Below, one piece after another: positions 17,495-27,837 of a stretch of 64,000 nucleotides of DNA. The stretch comes from Cognaticolwellia beringensis (GTDB lineage: Bacteria > Pseudomonadota > Gammaproteobacteria > Enterobacterales > Alteromonadaceae), in NCBI RefSeq assembly GCF_002076895.1, contig NZ_CP020465.1, forward strand, positions 62,001 to 126,000, given 5' to 3'. Each line of letters starts with the position of its first letter. Positions within the stretch are counted from its first letter, which is position 1. The position numbers and the translations under genes were made by a program. The notes under the pieces were generated by a model. That model saw only the letters and a list, made by a program, of their open reading frames with translations, was not told where the DNA came from and did not search any database.

Positions 17495-17516
17495 TCCCAA
17501 AACAATAAAGTGGATT

Positions 17517-17975
17517 ATGTTTAGAGGCACTAGCGCAATTACGCTCGACAGCAAAAACAGAATTACGATGCCTACAAGGTATCGCGAAGAGCTGTTCGCT
17601 GATTGCCAAGGGAAAATGGTCTGTACTGTAGATATACAGCATCCCTGCCTATTGTTATACCCACTACCCGAATGGGAAGAAATAGAATTAAAGCTTTGTG
17701 GATTATCGAGCATGAATCCACAAGAGCGGTTATTACAACAAGTACTATTAGGTAATGCCTCAGATTGCGAAATAGATAAAAGTGGTCGTTTATTAATTAA
17801 TGGCCCACTTCGACAACATGCTGGCCTAGAAAAAAGTTTGATGTTAGTAGGACAGTTGAAAAAGTTCGAAATCTGGAGTGAAAGCGCTTGGCAGGCACAA
17901 ATGCAGCAAGGCATTGCAAAAATTCAGTCAGGTGAAATTGAGCTTACTGACCGTTTACTTGATTTATCTTTATGA
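17517..17975 (+). CDS. mraZ: Transcriptional regulator MraZ
   Basis: A 152-residue MraZ with two AbrB-like swapped-hairpin units: MFRGTSAITLDSKNRITMPT at the start and a second copy around ASDCEIDKSGRLLINGPLR (residues 80-98). The DNA-binding DSKNRITMP and DKSGRLLI motifs are both intact. MraZ forms ring oligomers and represses its own promoter at TGGGN repeats, which are visible immediately upstream. It is the first gene of the dcw cluster and is followed after 50 bases by rsmH. Confidence 0.95.
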   Translation: MFRGTSAITLDSKNRITMPTRYREELFADCQGKMVCTVDIQHPCLLLYPLPEWEEIELKLCGLSSMNPQERLLQQVLLGNASDCEIDKSGRLLINGPLRQHAGLEKSLMLVGQLKKFEIWSESAWQAQMQQGIAKIQSGEIELTDRLLDLSL

Positions 17976-18025
17976 TAAATCGTTGAATAAAATAATGATA
18001 ACTAGATGGCGTTTATAAACACATA

Positions 18026-18967
18026 ATGCAACACGATAATGCACATATTTCAGTTCTGCTTGCCGAATCGATTACAGGGCTCGCGATAAAACCAGCAGGT
18101 ATTTATATCGACTGTACTTTTGGTCGTGGCGGTCATTCAGGACTTATTCTTGAAAACTTAGGTCCGAACGGACGCTTGATAGCGATAGACAGAGATTTAA
18201 CGGCGATAGCTGCGGCTGAAAAATATGCCGATGATCCACGTTTTATTATCGAACATCATGGCTTTGCTGATTTACAGATGATTGTTGAAAAACATGATTT
18301 GACAGAAAAAATAGACGGCATTTTATTAGATCTTGGCGTGTCATCTCCGCAACTTGATGAAGCAGAACGCGGCTTTAGTTTTATGAAAGACGGCCCGCTT
18401 GATATGCGAATGGATACCACTCGTGGCCAAACGGCTGCTGAATGGATAGCGGTTGCTGATGTTGAAGATATTACTTGGGTGCTACGTACCTTTGGCGAAG
18501 AAAAACATGCTTGGCGCATTGCTAACGCCATCGTAGATGAACGTGAAGTAACACCGTTGACTCGCACGGGACAATTAGCGCAATTAATTAAGAAAACAGC
18601 CCCACAAAGAGAAATTAAAAAGCACCCGGCAACACGAAGTTTTCAAGCCATTCGCATGTACATTAATAGCGAGTTAGAACAAATTGAGAAAGTATTGGCG
18701 GCATCATTGTCAGTACTCGCGACCGATGGTCGTTTGGTGGTCATTAGTTTTCATTCACTTGAAGACAGATTAGTGAAACAGTTTATGAAAAAGCATTCGC
18801 AAGGCAAAAAAGTGCCAAGAGGTATGCCAATCAGCGAAGAAGAATTAAATAAAGGTAAAAACTTGAGCTTAATTGGCCGTAAATTAAAACCAAGTAAAGA
18901 TGAAGTGGAAGAAAACGTACGCTCTCGCAGCTCAGTATTAAGGGTTGCACAGAGGCTAGCGCGCTAA
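18026..18967 (+). CDS. rsmH: 16S rRNA (cytosine-1402-N4)-methyltransferase RsmH
   Basis: A 313-residue RsmH (MraW). The SAM-binding motif [14 protein letters not shown] opens the Rossmann core, followed by AIDRD, the catalytic-region block [15 protein letters not shown], and [17 protein letters not shown]. The C-terminal [14 protein letters not shown] is a family hallmark. It N4-methylates C1402 in the ribosomal P site of 16S rRNA. Length equals that of the E. coli enzyme (313). The gene lies between mraZ and ftsL as in most proteobacteria. Confidence 0.97.
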   Translation: MQHDNAHISVLLAESITGLAIKPAGIYIDCTFGRGGHSGLILENLGPNGRLIAIDRDLTAIAAAEKYADDPRFIIEHHGFADLQMIVEKHDLTEKIDGILLDLGVSSPQLDEAERGFSFMKDGPLDMRMDTTRGQTAAEWIAVADVEDITWVLRTFGEEKHAWRIANAIVDEREVTPLTRTGQLAQLIKKTAPQREIKKHPATRSFQAIRMYINSELEQIEKVLAASLSVLATDGRLVVISFHSLEDRLVKQFMKKHSQGKKVPRGMPISEEELNKGKNLSLIGRKLKPSKDEVEENVRSRSSVLRVAQRLAR

Positions 18968-18982
18968 CAATGGTGCGTTAGT

Positions 18983-19297
18983 ATGGCAACCCCAAAAGTT
19001 GTGTTAACACTTGATATTTGGCATGACATTAAGCGCCATTTAGTTATTTATGGCATTTTGTTATTGGTATTGATATCGGCGTTTTCAGTGATTTATTTTA
19101 CCCATTTGAATCGTCAAACTACCAGTAAAATTGAAGTGTTGTTAACCGAGCGCGACGCATTAGAAAATGAATGGCGAAATTTGTTATTAGAGCAAAATAG
19201 CTTAGCTGAACATAGCGCCATTGAAAGCAGCGCTGAAAAGCAATTGAATATGACCAGGCCAGATGCAAGCTCGGAAATTATTATTAAATTACTATGA
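18983..19297 (+). CDS. ftsL: Cell division protein FtsL
   Basis: A 104-residue bitopic membrane protein: a short cytoplasmic N-terminus, one membrane segment (residues about 20-40, LVIYGILLLVLISAFSVIYF) and a periplasmic leucine-rich coiled coil (SKIEVLLTERDALENEWRNL). FtsL pairs with FtsB and FtsQ and helps activate FtsWI septal synthesis. Sequence conservation in this family is weak, so the call rests on topology, length and place between rsmH and ftsI. It starts 15 bases after rsmH and ends 15 bases before ftsI. Confidence 0.9.
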   Translation: MATPKVVLTLDIWHDIKRHLVIYGILLLVLISAFSVIYFTHLNRQTTSKIEVLLTERDALENEWRNLLLEQNSLAEHSAIESSAEKQLNMTRPDASSEIIIKLL

Positions 19298-19312
19298 TTT
19301 ATTACCACGGGT

Positions 19313-21076
19313 ATGGCAATGAAAAAACCAGCACAATATAATCCAAACACGGTAGCATGGCGTTTTTACGTCGTGGTAGGCGCTGTTTTGCTTATTTATG
19401 CTGGCTTGATGGCTCGCACGGCTTACATTCAGGTATTTGAACCTGACATGCTGAAAAAGCAAGGCGATAACCGTTCACTGCGCACTAACACAAAAACCGT
19501 GCAACGGGGTTCTATCGTTGATCGTAATGGTCATGAGTTAGCGATCAGTGTACCAGTAGAAACGGTCTGGGCTGATCCTAAAATAATTTTTGATACTAAT
19601 GCCTTGTCCATGACAAAACATTGGCAAGCGTTGGCTGACGTTCTGGGCCAAGACGTTAATAAATTAAAAGTTAGAGTCACTAAAAATCCAACTAAACGTT
19701 TTGTCTATATTGAACGTAAAGTTGCACCCGCCATGGCCGGTTACATTCAAGAATTGAAAATCCCCGGTATTTATTTACGTAAAGAATCTAAACGGTTTTA
19801 CCCTGCGGGCGAAATAAGTGCGCATATTGTCGGTTTTACTAATGTCGACGATAAAGGCATTGAAGGCGTTGAGCGGGTTTATGATCAACTACTAACCGGT
19901 GAAGATGGCGAGAAAAAATATCGTAAAGATGCCAAAGGCCGTAAAATAGAAATTTTATCGGTTAAAGCGTCAACACAACCAAAAGAAATTACCTTGAGTA
20001 TCGATCAGCGCATACAAGCACTGGCTTATCGTGAGCTAAAGGGCGCGGTTAAGGCGTTTAAAGCTACATCAGGCTCAGCGGTTGTGACCAATGTTAACAC
20101 CGGTGAAGTATTAGCCTTGGTTAACAGTCCTTCATATAACCCCAATAATCGTGCTGGTGTTGCTATTCATCGTTTTCGTAATCGTGCAATTACCGATATT
20201 TATGAGCCTGGTTCAAGTGTGAAACCATTGACGGTTTTGACCGCCTTGGAATTTGGCAGTGTAACAAAAGACAGTATTATTGATACTTATCCAGGCTGGA
20301 TGCGTTTAGGGGGAAGTCGTGTTTCTGACCCGCGTTACCTCGGTAAAATAACCTTATCTGAACTCCTCGTACACTCGTCAAATATGGGTACGACTAAATT
20401 GGCCCTGTCGGTACCAAAAGATTACTTAATCGATAAATTTTTTGACGCCGGATTTTCTGAAGAAACCGGTACAGGTTTAGTCGGTGAAAGTTCTGGCATG
20501 ATGCACGATAGAGCACGTTGGTCAAAATTTGAATTAGCAACGTTATCTTGGGGTCACGGCGTGGCAATTACCCCTATTCAGCTAGCGCGTTTTTATACAA
20601 CCTTAGGAAATGGTGGTATTAAAATACCTTTAACCATTTTAAAACAAGACGCTGACTCGCTAGCAAAACAAAAGCATGAACGTATTTTCTCTGCTGAAAA
20701 CAGTCAAAATGTTGTAGAGATGTTAGAAAATGTGGTTAACGAACATTACACCGTTGCGAAAGTAGATGGTTATCGTGTCGGTGGCAAAAGTGGTACCGCG
20801 ATTAAAGCGTTTGCCGGTGGTTATGGTAATGACTATGTTGGTTTGTTTGGCGGTGTAGCACCTATTTCTGATCCTGAAATTGCAGTAGTGGTGGTGATCG
20901 ATGATCCCGGTGGTGATTTATATCATGGGGGAGAAGTTGCTGCGCCCGTTTTTTCTCGAATTATGAAGGGCACGCTGCGGCTGCTCAATGTCCCGCCTGA
21001 TGCGAATACAAGAATGACCTCTGTAAAAGCAGAGCAAAAAGTTGAGATTTTACCCAAGGAGCGTGACCATGTTTGA
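19313..21076 (+). CDS. ftsI: Septal peptidoglycan transpeptidase FtsI (PBP3)
   Basis: A 587-residue class B penicillin-binding protein. It has one N-terminal membrane anchor (residues about 17-37), a pedestal domain, then the transpeptidase domain. The active-site motifs are SSVK (catalytic Ser301, Lys304), SSN (355-357) and KSG (492-494). The third motif is KTG in E. coli FtsI, so the Thr-to-Ser change is worth noting though conservative. FtsI crosslinks septal peptidoglycan together with FtsW. Two ATGs, three codons apart (19313, 19319), could serve as start. The 3' end overlaps murE by 8 bases. Confidence 0.96.
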   Translation: MAMKKPAQYNPNTVAWRFYVVVGAVLLIYAGLMARTAYIQVFEPDMLKKQGDNRSLRTNTKTVQRGSIVDRNGHELAISVPVETVWADPKIIFDTNALSMTKHWQALADVLGQDVNKLKVRVTKNPTKRFVYIERKVAPAMAGYIQELKIPGIYLRKESKRFYPAGEISAHIVGFTNVDDKGIEGVERVYDQLLTGEDGEKKYRKDAKGRKIEILSVKASTQPKEITLSIDQRIQALAYRELKGAVKAFKATSGSAVVTNVNTGEVLALVNSPSYNPNNRAGVAIHRFRNRAITDIYEPGSSVKPLTVLTALEFGSVTKDSIIDTYPGWMRLGGSRVSDPRYLGKITLSELLVHSSNMGTTKLALSVPKDYLIDKFFDAGFSEETGTGLVGESSGMMHDRARWSKFELATLSWGHGVAITPIQLARFYTTLGNGGIKIPLTILKQDADSLAKQKHERIFSAENSQNVVEMLENVVNEHYTVAKVDGYRVGGKSGTAIKAFAGGYGNDYVGLFGGVAPISDPEIAVVVVIDDPGGDLYHGGEVAAPVFSRIMKGTLRLLNVPPDANTRMTSVKAEQKVEILPKERDHV

Positions 21077-22691
21077 TCACGCTTTAGACGTTTCTAATGC
21101 ATCGAAAAACTTTGCCGCTATTGAAGCGGTTTTAAGCGTTGGTGAAATAACGCTTTCATCAAGTGAACTCACAAAATTGAAAGCACGATTTAAAGTACAA
21201 TTATCCGCGCAAAATAGTCAGCAATCAGCCGTAGCTAAGGCCAACTTAGTGAATGATACGCGTGCACTAAATGCCGGTGATGTATTCTGTGCGGTTATCG
21301 GTAGCTTACGCGACGGTCGTGAATATGTAGAACAAGCAATATCGGCAAACTGCGCCATGATATTGCAAGAAACCACTGAACAATCAGCACATGGGCAATT
21401 AACATGGCTTGAACAGGTGCCAGGCTCACAATTGCCCGTGTTGTCTTACTTTCAGTTAAACGATAATTTATTTAATGTCGCCAAAGCATTTTATGCTGAG
21501 CCACAAAAATCTTTAAATATTATTGGCATTACCGGCACCAATGGTAAAACCAGCACAAGCCAAATTATTGCCAATTTACTCGATTATTGTCATAAAAATT
21601 GTGCCGTTATTGGCACCAATGGCGCAGGTAAACTTGCGCAACTGCAAACTATTGAAAATACCACGCCAGGCGCAACAGAATTACATCAGCTATTGGCACT
21701 CTTTATCGAGCAAAATATTACCGATGTTGCCATGGAAGTGTCATCACATGCCTTGGCACAAAAACGCGTCAGTGCGAGATTATTTAATACTGCTGTGTTT
21801 ACAAATTTAAGCCGCGATCATTTAGATTATCACCAAACCATGTCTGCGTATGCCGCAGCGAAACAAGAAATATTTACCGGTGATAATAAGCAAGTTGCGG
21901 TTATTAATGGCGACGACAAACAGGCGCAAAAATGGCTCGAAAATTGGCCAAAAGCACAAGCCGTTGTGGTGTATGGTCGAGATAAACATATTGCAGATTA
22001 TGCCCGCTTCGCACAAGCGTTAAATGTTAAGCATCATGCTAACGGGGTTAGCTTCCAACTGATTACCGAGCAAGGCGAATGTGAAATTCATAGCCAGTTG
22101 TTAGGTGACTTTAATGTTGAAAACCTCTTAGCTGCTATTGCCGTGTTAATGGTTGAGAACATAGCACTAACTACAATTGCCAAAGCGATCACCCAGCTTG
22201 TGCCCATTATTGGTCGCATGGAAGCATTTTCGTCAGCGGGTAAACCTACGACTGTAGTAGATTACGCCCATACCCCAGATGCACTGGCTAGCGCGTTAGA
22301 TGCTTGTCGATTACATTGCCATGGCAAACTATGGCTGGTATTTGGCTGCGGTGGTGACAGAGATGTGGGTAAGCGAGCATTAATGGCGAAAGTTGCCGAA
22401 AGTAAAGCGGATCATATGATCATTACTAACGACAATCCTCGCAGCGAAGACCCTGAAAGCATAGCCGCAGATATTATTGCAGGCTTAGGGGAAACAACGA
22501 ATTTTGAAAAAATATTAGATAGAGAAACTGCCATTTTATCAGCATTAACACAAGCAGCTGCCGATGATGTCGTGCTTTGTGCCGGAAAAGGCCATGAAAA
22601 CACCATTATTTTTGGCAATGAAAAACGCCATTATGATGAACGTGCTGTAGTAAAAGCTTTTTATTCAGCAGAAAAAGAGGTGACGGTATGA
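21069..22691 (+). CDS. murE: UDP-MurNAc-L-Ala-D-Glu:meso-DAP ligase MurE
   Basis: A 540-residue Mur ligase. The ATP loop is GITGTNGKTSTSQ. The motif DNPRSEDP is the meso-diaminopimelate recognition loop, so the peptidoglycan is DAP type, as expected for a Gram-negative. It adds DAP to the stem peptide in the cytoplasm. The start was placed at the ATG at 21069, where AAGGAG lies 7 bases upstream inside ftsI, rather than at the earlier in-frame ATG at 21042, which would overlap ftsI by 35 bases. It overlaps murF by 4 bases. It is somewhat longer than the 495-residue E. coli enzyme, with extra sequence near the N-terminus. Confidence 0.96.
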   Translation: MFDHALDVSNASKNFAAIEAVLSVGEITLSSSELTKLKARFKVQLSAQNSQQSAVAKANLVNDTRALNAGDVFCAVIGSLRDGREYVEQAISANCAMILQETTEQSAHGQLTWLEQVPGSQLPVLSYFQLNDNLFNVAKAFYAEPQKSLNIIGITGTNGKTSTSQIIANLLDYCHKNCAVIGTNGAGKLAQLQTIENTTPGATELHQLLALFIEQNITDVAMEVSSHALAQKRVSARLFNTAVFTNLSRDHLDYHQTMSAYAAAKQEIFTGDNKQVAVINGDDKQAQKWLENWPKAQAVVVYGRDKHIADYARFAQALNVKHHANGVSFQLITEQGECEIHSQLLGDFNVENLLAAIAVLMVENIALTTIAKAITQLVPIIGRMEAFSSAGKPTTVVDYAHTPDALASALDACRLHCHGKLWLVFGCGGDRDVGKRALMAKVAESKADHMIITNDNPRSEDPESIAADIIAGLGETTNFEKILDRETAILSALTQAAADDVVLCAGKGHENTIIFGNEKRHYDERAVVKAFYSAEKEVTV

Positions 22692-24088
22692 TCTCGTTAA
22701 CCTTAACTGAAATATCAAAAGCTATGAATGGCCAACTGCTGGGTGAAAACTTAACCATAAACGCGATTAGTACCGATAGCCGTGCATTGAAGGCTGGTGA
22801 TGTTTTCCTCGCATTGCGAGGGCCAAATTTTGATGGTCATAAATTTCTAACGCAAGCCAGTGAACTTGGTTGTAGTGCGGTTATTGTCCAAGAAGCACAA
22901 GAAAACCTCAATATTGCACAAATCGTCGTTGAAGATACACATAAGGCATTAGGCGAAATTGCCGCGTATGTTAAAGCAAAAGTGGCGCCTAAAACGGTAG
23001 CGATAACCGGTAGCAGTGGCAAAACTACGGTAAAAGAAATGGTCGCAGCGATTTTAAATCGCTTAGGTAACGTACTCGCTACAAAAGGCAATTTTAACAA
23101 CGATATTGGTGTACCACTAACGTTATTACGATTAGAAGAGCAGCATGACTTTGCCGTGGTGGAATTAGGCGCAAATCACATTGGTGAAATTGCCTATACC
23201 TCAGCACTGGTTAAGCCCGATGTCGCTATTATTAATAATATCGCCGCTGCTCACTTAGAAGGTTTCGGTGATTTATGTGGAGTTGCACGTGCGAAAGGTG
23301 AAATTTTTTCTGGCTTAAACGCTGGTGGCGTTGCTATTTATAACCAAGACACGCAGTGGGCTAACAAATGGCAATGGCGTTTAACAGATAAAAACGTTCT
23401 GCGATTTTCATGTAAGGACACCGCTGATTTTTACAGTCATCAAGAAGTTTTAGATGACAATGGCTGCGCAAATTTCACATTAACGACCCCCATTGGCAGC
23501 GTTGAAATCACACTAACCGTGCCAGGACATCACAACGTCTGTAATGCCGTTGCAGCAGCGACTATCGCAGTTGAGTTTGGCGCTAGTTTAGAAGATATTC
23601 GTTTAGGTTTAGCTGAAATGGCTGAAGTTAAAGGCCGATTGAATTTACATCAACTCGATAGCAAGACTAAATTAATCGACGATACCTATAACGCTAACGT
23701 CGAATCAATCAATGCCGCGTCAGACTTATTGGCGAGTTATTCAGGTCGTAGAGTGCTTATTTTGGGCGACATGGGTGAATTAGGCGAAGAAGCACGTCGT
23801 TATCATCAAGATGTCGGCGAACATGCGAAAAGTAAGCATATTGATGATTTGTTGACCTTAGGCATATTAAGTCAACATGCCTCTGATGCCTTTTATCAAG
23901 GACAAGAGACTCTAGCTCAACATTTTAGTAGTAAAGAAAAGTTAATGTCACGACTACAGCAGTTACTTCAAGGTGAAGAACAGCAAGTGACTATTTTAGT
24001 TAAAGGTTCGCGCAGTGCTCATATGGAATACGTAGTGGCTGATATTATTCAATGGCATAACAGTCAGACTATGCAGGAGCAGGCATAA
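22688..24088 (+). CDS. murF: UDP-MurNAc-tripeptide:D-Ala-D-Ala ligase MurF
   Basis: A 466-residue Mur ligase with the three usual domains. The N-terminal UDP-binding part includes [20 protein letters not shown]. The ATP loop is [13 protein letters not shown], followed by [17 protein letters not shown] and the C-terminal [14 protein letters not shown] and [12 protein letters not shown] blocks typical of MurF. It attaches D-Ala-D-Ala to complete the pentapeptide precursor. The ATGA overlap with murE and one-base overlap with mraY (TAATG) point to translational coupling through this part of the operon. Confidence 0.96.
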   Translation: MISLTLTEISKAMNGQLLGENLTINAISTDSRALKAGDVFLALRGPNFDGHKFLTQASELGCSAVIVQEAQENLNIAQIVVEDTHKALGEIAAYVKAKVAPKTVAITGSSGKTTVKEMVAAILNRLGNVLATKGNFNNDIGVPLTLLRLEEQHDFAVVELGANHIGEIAYTSALVKPDVAIINNIAAAHLEGFGDLCGVARAKGEIFSGLNAGGVAIYNQDTQWANKWQWRLTDKNVLRFSCKDTADFYSHQEVLDDNGCANFTLTTPIGSVEITLTVPGHHNVCNAVAAATIAVEFGASLEDIRLGLAEMAEVKGRLNLHQLDSKTKLIDDTYNANVESINAASDLLASYSGRRVLILGDMGELGEEARRYHQDVGEHAKSKHIDDLLTLGILSQHASDAFYQGQETLAQHFSSKEKLMSRLQQLLQGEEQQVTILVKGSRSAHMEYVVADIIQWHNSQTMQEQA

Positions 24089-25170
24089 TGTTACTTTGGT
24101 TAGGTGAGTATCTCACCCAGTTTTATTCATTTTTCAATGTTTTTTCTTATTTAACATTTCGAGCCATAATATCAACGCTGACCGCGTTGATTATCTCGTT
24201 ATATTTTGGCCCTAAATTGATCCGTGCTTTGCAAAATATGCAAATAGGTCAAACAGTCCGTGACGACGGTCCAGAAAGTCACTTAGTTAAATCGGGTACA
24301 CCTACCATGGGTGGGTTATTAATATTGGCCGCCATCGTGGTCAGCGTTTTATTGTGGGCTGACTTAACGAACACCTATGTGTGGGTAGTGCTATTTGTGC
24401 TCGTTAGCTTTGGCTTAATTGGTTTTGTTGATGATTACCGAAAAGTTATTCGCAAAGACTCAAATGGCTTAATTGCCCGTTGGAAGTATTTTTGGCAAAC
24501 CGTCATTGGGTTAGCCACCGCAATATTTTTATATCAATTTGCTCAAAGCCCTGAAGAAACCACGTTACTCATTCCGTTTGTTAAGAATGTATTACCGCAG
24601 TTAGGTTTGCTTTATATCGGCTTAGTGTATTTCGTTATTGTTGGTACTAGTAATGCAGTTAACTTGACCGATGGTCTTGATGGCCTTGCCATTGTGCCGA
24701 CCATTATGGTGGCAGGAGCTTTCGCCGTTTTTGCTTACATGACTGGCCATGCTAATTTTTCTGAATATTTACATATCCCCCATATCGCTTTAGCCAGTGA
24801 ACTTGTGGTTGTTTGTACCGCTATTGTTGGTGCTGGTTTAGGGTTCTTGTGGTTTAACACTTACCCTGCACAAGTTTTTATGGGTGATGTTGGCTCGCTT
24901 GCCTTAGGTGCGGCATTAGGTGTTATCGCTGTATTGGTTAGACAAGAGTTAGTGCTATTTATTATGGGTGGCGTATTTGTGATAGAAACGCTGTCGGTAA
25001 TTTTACAGGTTGGTTCATACAAATTACGCGGCCAACGCATATTTCGTATGGCGCCAATTCATCATCATTATGAGTTAAAAGGTTGGCCTGAACCAAGAGT
25101 GATTGTTCGCTTTTGGATAATTTCTTTAGTGTTAGTGTTGATTGGCTTAGCCACTCTGAAATTAAGGTAA
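24088..25170 (+). CDS. mraY: Phospho-MurNAc-pentapeptide translocase MraY
   Basis: A 360-residue polytopic membrane enzyme with about 10 segments, exactly the length of E. coli MraY. The catalytic features are [18 protein letters not shown] at the first cytoplasmic loop, GFVDDYRKV (Asp pair), [10 protein letters not shown] and the [11 protein letters not shown] histidine block. It transfers phospho-MurNAc-pentapeptide to undecaprenyl phosphate to make lipid I. It lies between murF and murD. AGGAGCAG just before the ATG is a strong ribosome binding site. Confidence 0.97.
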   Translation: MLLWLGEYLTQFYSFFNVFSYLTFRAIISTLTALIISLYFGPKLIRALQNMQIGQTVRDDGPESHLVKSGTPTMGGLLILAAIVVSVLLWADLTNTYVWVVLFVLVSFGLIGFVDDYRKVIRKDSNGLIARWKYFWQTVIGLATAIFLYQFAQSPEETTLLIPFVKNVLPQLGLLYIGLVYFVIVGTSNAVNLTDGLDGLAIVPTIMVAGAFAVFAYMTGHANFSEYLHIPHIALASELVVVCTAIVGAGLGFLWFNTYPAQVFMGDVGSLALGAALGVIAVLVRQELVLFIMGGVFVIETLSVILQVGSYKLRGQRIFRMAPIHHHYELKGWPEPRVIVRFWIISLVLVLIGLATLKLR

Positions 25171-25180
25171 AAATAAACGC

Positions 25181-26575
25181 GTGAATAAACAATTGCAACA
25201 GTCGGTAACGACGCAATTAGCGAATAAACGAATCGTGATCTTAGGTATTGGTATCACAGGATTATCGTGCGCGCGTTTTTTACATCGTCATCACATTGCA
25301 TTTGCAGTAAACGATAGCCGAGCAATGCCTATTTCTCCGGGTGATTTTAAACACCAATTTGCTGATAACACTTTAGTGTTAGGACAATGGGATCAAGCAC
25401 TGATCGCCCAAGCAGATGTGTTAATTGTCAGTCCAGGTATTGATATTACAACACCAGCAATTAGTCATGCCATTGCTAAAAATTGTGATGTTATTGGTGA
25501 TATAGAACTGTTTTGCCGATTAAGTACTACGCCGATAATAGCGGTTACCGGCTCAAATGGTAAATCTACCGTGGTGTCGATGTTAAATTATGTCGGAAAC
25601 GGCTTAGGCTATCACGTGCAGTTAGGTGGTAATATTGGTTTGCCGGTACTGGATCAAATTGACCAAGAGCAAGCAGACTTTATTGTTTTAGAGCTATCAA
25701 GTTTTCAGCTTGAAACAGTAAAAAGTATGAAGCCACTTGCCGCTACCGTATTGAACTTAAGTGATGACCATTTAGATCGTCATAAAACCATTGAAAACTA
25801 TGGCGCTATCAAGCAAAGCATTTATCAAAATAGCAAATATGTACTTTATAACCGCAATGATAATGCGACTAAACCTAGTAGCTGTTATGCCAGCAGTCAG
25901 CAGTTAAGTTTCGGTAGCGAACCTGCACAAACAGGTGATTTCGGCATTGCTGAACTCGACGGTGTTAGTCACTTAATGTTAGGGGATAAACCGTTATGCA
26001 CCTTGGCTGAATTGCCATTACAAGGTGTTCATAATGCTTTAAATTATTTAGCCGTGTTAGCTTTAGGAAAATGTGCCGGCTGGGATTTAACTTCAATGCT
26101 AGCCAGTTTAATGACCTTTAGAGGCTTAGCACATCGTTGTGAAGTGATTGAAACAAACGACGGTATTCGTTGGATTAACGATTCAAAGGCCACCAATGTT
26201 GGTGCAACCCTTGCTGCTATTGAAGGGCTATCGCCTACACTGCAAGGCAATAAGCTGATTCTAATCGCCGGGGGTGATGGCAAAGGTGCTGATTTCTCTC
26301 CACTGACACAAGCATTAACCCAGCACGTCGATTACTTGATCACGATTGGCAAAGATGGTCGTAATATTGCTTCGCTAAGATCACCAGAGCAAGCAGAAAA
26401 AACTTCACACCTTGATTCACTGTCAGCGGCGGTAAAGCTTGCCCGAACACAAGCGAATGCAGGCGATATGGTCTTATTATCACCGGCGTGTGCCAGTTTA
26501 GATATGTTCGCTAACTATGTTGAACGTGGCGTGGTGTTTATAAAATCAGTGCTAACGCACAAGGAGCGAATATAA
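25181..26575 (+). CDS. murD: UDP-MurNAc-L-Ala:D-Glu ligase MurD
   Basis: A 464-residue Mur ligase that adds D-glutamate to UDP-MurNAc-L-Ala in the cytoplasm. The N-terminal Rossmann part reads IVILGIGITGLSCARFL, the ATP loop VTGSNGKSTVVSM, followed by LELSSFQLE and NDSKATNVGATLAAIEG, all MurD hallmarks. The start is a GTG, the only acceptable start before the Rossmann motif. The nearest AAGG lies about 14 bases upstream, so initiation may be weak. It overlaps ftsW by one base (TAATG). Confidence 0.95.
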   Translation: MNKQLQQSVTTQLANKRIVILGIGITGLSCARFLHRHHIAFAVNDSRAMPISPGDFKHQFADNTLVLGQWDQALIAQADVLIVSPGIDITTPAISHAIAKNCDVIGDIELFCRLSTTPIIAVTGSNGKSTVVSMLNYVGNGLGYHVQLGGNIGLPVLDQIDQEQADFIVLELSSFQLETVKSMKPLAATVLNLSDDHLDRHKTIENYGAIKQSIYQNSKYVLYNRNDNATKPSSCYASSQQLSFGSEPAQTGDFGIAELDGVSHLMLGDKPLCTLAELPLQGVHNALNYLAVLALGKCAGWDLTSMLASLMTFRGLAHRCEVIETNDGIRWINDSKATNVGATLAAIEGLSPTLQGNKLILIAGGDGKGADFSPLTQALTQHVDYLITIGKDGRNIASLRSPEQAEKTSHLDSLSAAVKLARTQANAGDMVLLSPACASLDMFANYVERGVVFIKSVLTHKERI

Positions 26576-27837
26576 TGATCGCCTCCTTTGCTAATTTGTC
26601 ACAGTGGACGTTACCACCCTGGTTACGAGTTGAGTCAAGTTCGGTCGCCACTTTTGACCGAAGCTATGTGTTACTTGCGCTCAGTATGTATATGATCGGC
26701 TTAATCATGGTGGCAAGCTCTTCGATGCCAATTGCAGAACGATTATTTGCCAATCCATTTCATTTTATTGTTCGCCATATGATTTACATTGGGCTCAGCC
26801 TTTGTGTGGCAGCCTTGGCGTTACAAATACCAATGCATCAATGGCATAAATATAGTGGCAATTTATTGTTAGTAGGTATTGCTTTATTGGTGGTTGTTTT
26901 AGTTGTGGGCCGAAACGTAAACGGTGCTACACGCTGGATTGGTATTGGGCCGATAACCATACAAGCGGCAGAGCCAGCGAAACTATTTTTCTTTTGTTAT
27001 TTGTCTGCTTATTTAGTTAGGCGACGCGATGAAGTCATGGAAAATGTTAAAGGCTTTGCCAAACCCTTATTGGTTTTTGGTGTGTTAAGTGGTTTGTTAC
27101 TTATGCAGCCTGACTTAGGTACCATTATCGTCATGTTTGTCACGACCTTTGGCTTATTATTTTTAGCGGGTGCCAAGTTATGGCAATTTATTGCAATTTC
27201 AGCGGTCGGCGTCACGTTATTGTCAATGTTGGCCTATTTCTCACCTTATCGTTGGGCGCGGGTAACAGGCTTCCTCGACCCATGGAAAGACCCTTTTGGT
27301 AGTGGTTACCAATTAACACAATCGTTAATGGCTTATGGCCGTGGTGAAACATTCGGTCAAGGATTAGGTAACAGTGTACAAAAATTAGAATATTTACCTG
27401 AAGCACATACCGATTTTGTGATGGCTGTGCTTGCTGAAGAATTCGGTTTTATCGGCATAAGCGTTATTTTATTGTTAAGTATGACCTTGGTTTTTAAAGC
27501 CTTATTACTGGGCAGGAAAGCAGTCAGTCAAGAAAAATATTTTGAAGGCTTTTTTGCTTATGCCATTGGTATTTGGTTCTGCTTTCAGGCAGCGGTTAAT
27601 ATTGGCGCCAGTGCAGGCATAGTGCCAACCAAAGGCTTAACAATGCCGTTGATTAGTTATGGTGGTAGTTCCATGATCATTATGACTATGGCTTTGGTGA
27701 TATTAATCCGCATTGATCACGAAATTAGATTACAAAGTATTCAAGCAACCAGTCGTGCAACTGGTACTCATAAAGGCTCTAAGAAGAAACAAAGTAAAGT
27801 GAATAAAACAAAACTTATCGAGGGCGAAAATGACTGA
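26575..27837 (+). CDS. ftsW: Septal peptidoglycan polymerase FtsW (SEDS family)
   Basis: A 420-residue SEDS glycosyltransferase with about 10 membrane segments. Hallmarks are NGATRWIGIGPITIQAAEPAK, where the family has conserved acidic and basic residues, DPWKDPFGSGYQLTQSLMAY, and PLISYGGSSMI near the C-terminus. FtsW polymerises glycan strands from lipid II at the septum as partner of FtsI. A basic tail (KGSKKKQSKVNK) is exposed to the cytoplasm. It overlaps murD by one base and murG by 8 bases. Confidence 0.96.
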   Translation: MIASFANLSQWTLPPWLRVESSSVATFDRSYVLLALSMYMIGLIMVASSSMPIAERLFANPFHFIVRHMIYIGLSLCVAALALQIPMHQWHKYSGNLLLVGIALLVVVLVVGRNVNGATRWIGIGPITIQAAEPAKLFFFCYLSAYLVRRRDEVMENVKGFAKPLLVFGVLSGLLLMQPDLGTIIVMFVTTFGLLFLAGAKLWQFIAISAVGVTLLSMLAYFSPYRWARVTGFLDPWKDPFGSGYQLTQSLMAYGRGETFGQGLGNSVQKLEYLPEAHTDFVMAVLAEEFGFIGISVILLLSMTLVFKALLLGRKAVSQEKYFEGFFAYAIGIWFCFQAAVNIGASAGIVPTKGLTMPLISYGGSSMIIMTMALVILIRIDHEIRLQSIQATSRATGTHKGSKKKQSKVNKTKLIEGEND

